In this document: in pieces, positions 13,901 to 64,000 of the stretch
How the letters are laid out: every line of letters begins with the position of its first letter
Position numbering within the stretch: position 1 is the first letter of the stretch
Assembly (NCBI GenBank): GCA_030407085.1
Contig: CM059582.1
Location: 47,267,001 to 47,331,000 of the forward strand
Reading direction: 5' to 3'
DNA: 64,000 nucleotides
From: Trichopria drosophilae
Lineage: Eukaryota > Arthropoda > Insecta > Hymenoptera > Diapriidae
The notes under the pieces: generated by a model
Databases searched by the model: none
What the model saw: the letters and a program-made list of their open reading frames with translations, nothing else
Told to the model about the DNA's origin: nothing
Made by a program: the position numbers and the translations under genes

Positions 13901-14147
13901 GTGGTACTTGAAATTATCTGATAAACCAATAGCAAAATGTGACAGGTCGTCGATGATGAGATCACTGACGAGTTCTTGAGCAAACAGAAGATTATGTGCC
14001 GAGTGTTATGAATACGGGAAGATTGTAATCCTTAGATGTTACGAATCTTTACAATCTAGACTTCCTAAAGATGATGTAGATGAACTTCTAGTATTGCTGA
14101 TATATTAGGTAACATCGAGGAAGCCGGGAAAGTACGTTAAATAGACG
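10974..14147. other. 3' flank or possible 3' UTR of brp
   Basis: Directly downstream of the proposed brp stop on the minus strand. If the stop at 14148 is right, the transcript's 3' UTR starts here, but I could not choose a poly(A) site. The open frame at 12086-12268 (+) has no recognisable content. A short protein-like frame at 14005-13841 (-) is listed separately. Confidence 0.35.
13841..14005 (-). other. Unidentified short open frame 3' of the proposed brp stop
   Basis: A 54-codon frame without a start, ending TAA at 13841-13843. It contains QELVSDLIIDDLSHFAIGLS, then SLKNECQLEEIKEN near the end. Its composition is more protein-like than the surrounding AT-rich sequence. The first part could form an amphipathic helix. 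I do not recognise it. It could be an exon of another transcript, a decayed insertion, or chance. Confidence 0.25.
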
Positions 14148-62582
<48,435 letters not shown>

Positions 62583-64000
62583 CTGTAATAATAAAATAAA
62601 TTCGGTTAAGGATGAAGTAATAGTTTCATGCAATGATGCTCGATAAAAATATTAATCCCAAAGATAAAATATAAACACAATTACTTGGTGTGAAATGTAT
62701 ATTTTATAGAAAATGCCTTATAACACTCGTGTTTTGTGTGGAAGTAAGTGTCCATTAAATTTGATATTCATGGTTCCCAGTAAATTAAATTTTATTATTT
62801 CCATGTTAAGCATTCGATGTCACCGTGAAGATTTTGTTTGTTCTTCAAACGGAATTGTAAAAATTAAAACGTATTGGTTTCCCTTCTCCGAGCTACGGTA
62901 TCTGGTATCCAGTGATGGTTTTGATGGTGTTGGTATTATGTAGTGGTGTCCTGTGAATCGAATCATGCGTGGTAAAGTGTAATGATCCAATACGTGAAGT
63001 GTTTTCACAAAGAACACAAATAGTGATATGTCTATGTATGCAATATGATCATCGCAATTTTTATGTAATGATAAAAATAAGACGATGGCTGTCGATAAAT
63101 TTGTAAAGGAAAAAATTCCACTCGTAAAATGAGCTTTGTTGCACTTCGGATAATGGGTACTTTTTATTATAATAAATTGCGTCATCTTGCGTAAATATTT
63201 TCATTTTTTATTAGTTATTAAGGAAAAAGGCGACGAAAAGTTAATGTTTAACACGAAATGTCAGGTTTCTTTTAATCGCAATTTTTCAAAAGTATTCTCC
63301 AATTTACAATTTTTTAATATAAATTATTTTTTAAATAATTGTAATAAGAAATGCAGCACAAAATAAGTTTGGTTTTAAAGAATATAATGCGAAATTAATA
63401 AGTAAGCAATTACGAGTTGAAGTGGAATATAAAAACAATTTCCAAACCTCTGTCTTTACGTTTATCTCAACTTTTATTGGACCAGGCGAAAGGATTTTCG
63501 ACTTTTGTTTTAGATCGTTAAAGATGTCATAATCGACTATAATAACGGTCGTATTTTATACTTTCAAAGCCGCTCTATCGATTTTTAAAGGAAAATTTAA
63601 AAAAATTATATCTAACCTCTTTTTTTCTAATTAGAAAAATTACAGATTTTTCATTAAGCTTCTTTTCTTCTCTATTTTTCGGCGGGAAAAAGTTTCTTGT
63701 CACTTTATAGCTCAGTAAAATCATAAAAATTCCTCATCCGCATACGTTGTTTCGGAGAAAGGGGGGAGGGGGAGAAAAAACATATAAATATGAACATTGT
63801 AGCTAATAAAATTATAGACTATTTCTGCACGAAATATAAAATTTCATTGCTGAATATTACATTTAATTAAAATAGTTCCAAACTGATGACTGTAACAATA
63901 ATATGTTCCAATTTTAGTTGAAATAAACCCAATAAGCTTTGTACCCTATCTACGCTTTATACCAAATTTTGTTAGCAATAAATAGTACATTAGGATTCAA
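62583..64000. other. Upstream brp intron, no exon seen
   Basis: The next 5' brp exon should encode the ELKS segment before ETQKQTL, but no such frame is present up to 64000. Overlapping open frames at 62713-62943 (+) and 62820-63185 (-) have no recognisable domain. A G/A-rich run (GGGGGGAGGGGGAGAAAAAA) is at about 63760. Confidence 0.45.

Noticed and set aside
62820..63185. Minus-strand 121-codon open frame considered as the next 5' brp exon
   Set aside because: It is Phe/Ile/His-rich with no coiled-coil pattern and does not match the ELKS segment that precedes ETQKQTL.

Overview
The window is AT-rich eukaryotic DNA, most likely from an insect and plausibly a hymenopteran; the order is only a guess from base composition and transposon content. 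Its one clear host gene is bruchpilot (brp), the insect ELKS/CAST/ERC active-zone scaffold. It lies on the minus strand. Its 5' exons are beyond position 64000 and its 3' end is in the window. I resolved 16 coding exons from 62582 down to 14148. Their splice phases join without a break into 1771 codons with the 768-nt cassette exon, or 1515 without it.

Layout of brp. Two small exons at 62.5 and 61.5 kb hold the conserved ELKS segment that starts ETQKQTL. A 15.4-kb intron follows, then a 256-codon exon at 46.1-45.3 kb that is phase 0 at both ends, contains an NPF motif and ends in a His/Gln-rich tail. Next come two exons of exactly 168 nt (33.6 and 32.7 kb), and then a compact cluster of ten exons (24.95-20.09 kb) that codes the long insect-specific coiled coil. 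A 5.9-kb intron separates these from a proposed last exon at 14183-14148 with 11 codons and a stop. By hand alignment, the coiled coil has a very regular 28-residue repeat across exons 7 to 12.

Mobile DNA fills the introns and the 3' flank. From 1 to 4260 there is a broken Penelope-like element (reverse transcriptase plus GIY-YIG endonuclease) in a tandem and inverted arrangement. TTAA-flanked, piggyBac-type non-autonomous elements lie at 10.0-11.0, 16.3-17.25 and 54.9-55.5 kb, and a related-looking tandem duplication lies at 14.7-15.2 kb. A decayed LINE fragment (30.2-31.0 kb) sits next to a 480-bp inverted repeat. A 3.3-kb DD41D mariner (34948-38265) has unusually long inverted repeats and a transposase with one in-frame stop. 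A 140-bp GA microsatellite is at 27875-28014.

Outside brp and the transposons I found no other gene I can name. Two neighbouring minus-strand open frames at 48.6-49.15 kb and one just 3' of the proposed brp stop look protein-like but are unidentified. Most gene-free stretches are AT-rich intron or flank with nothing I can support.
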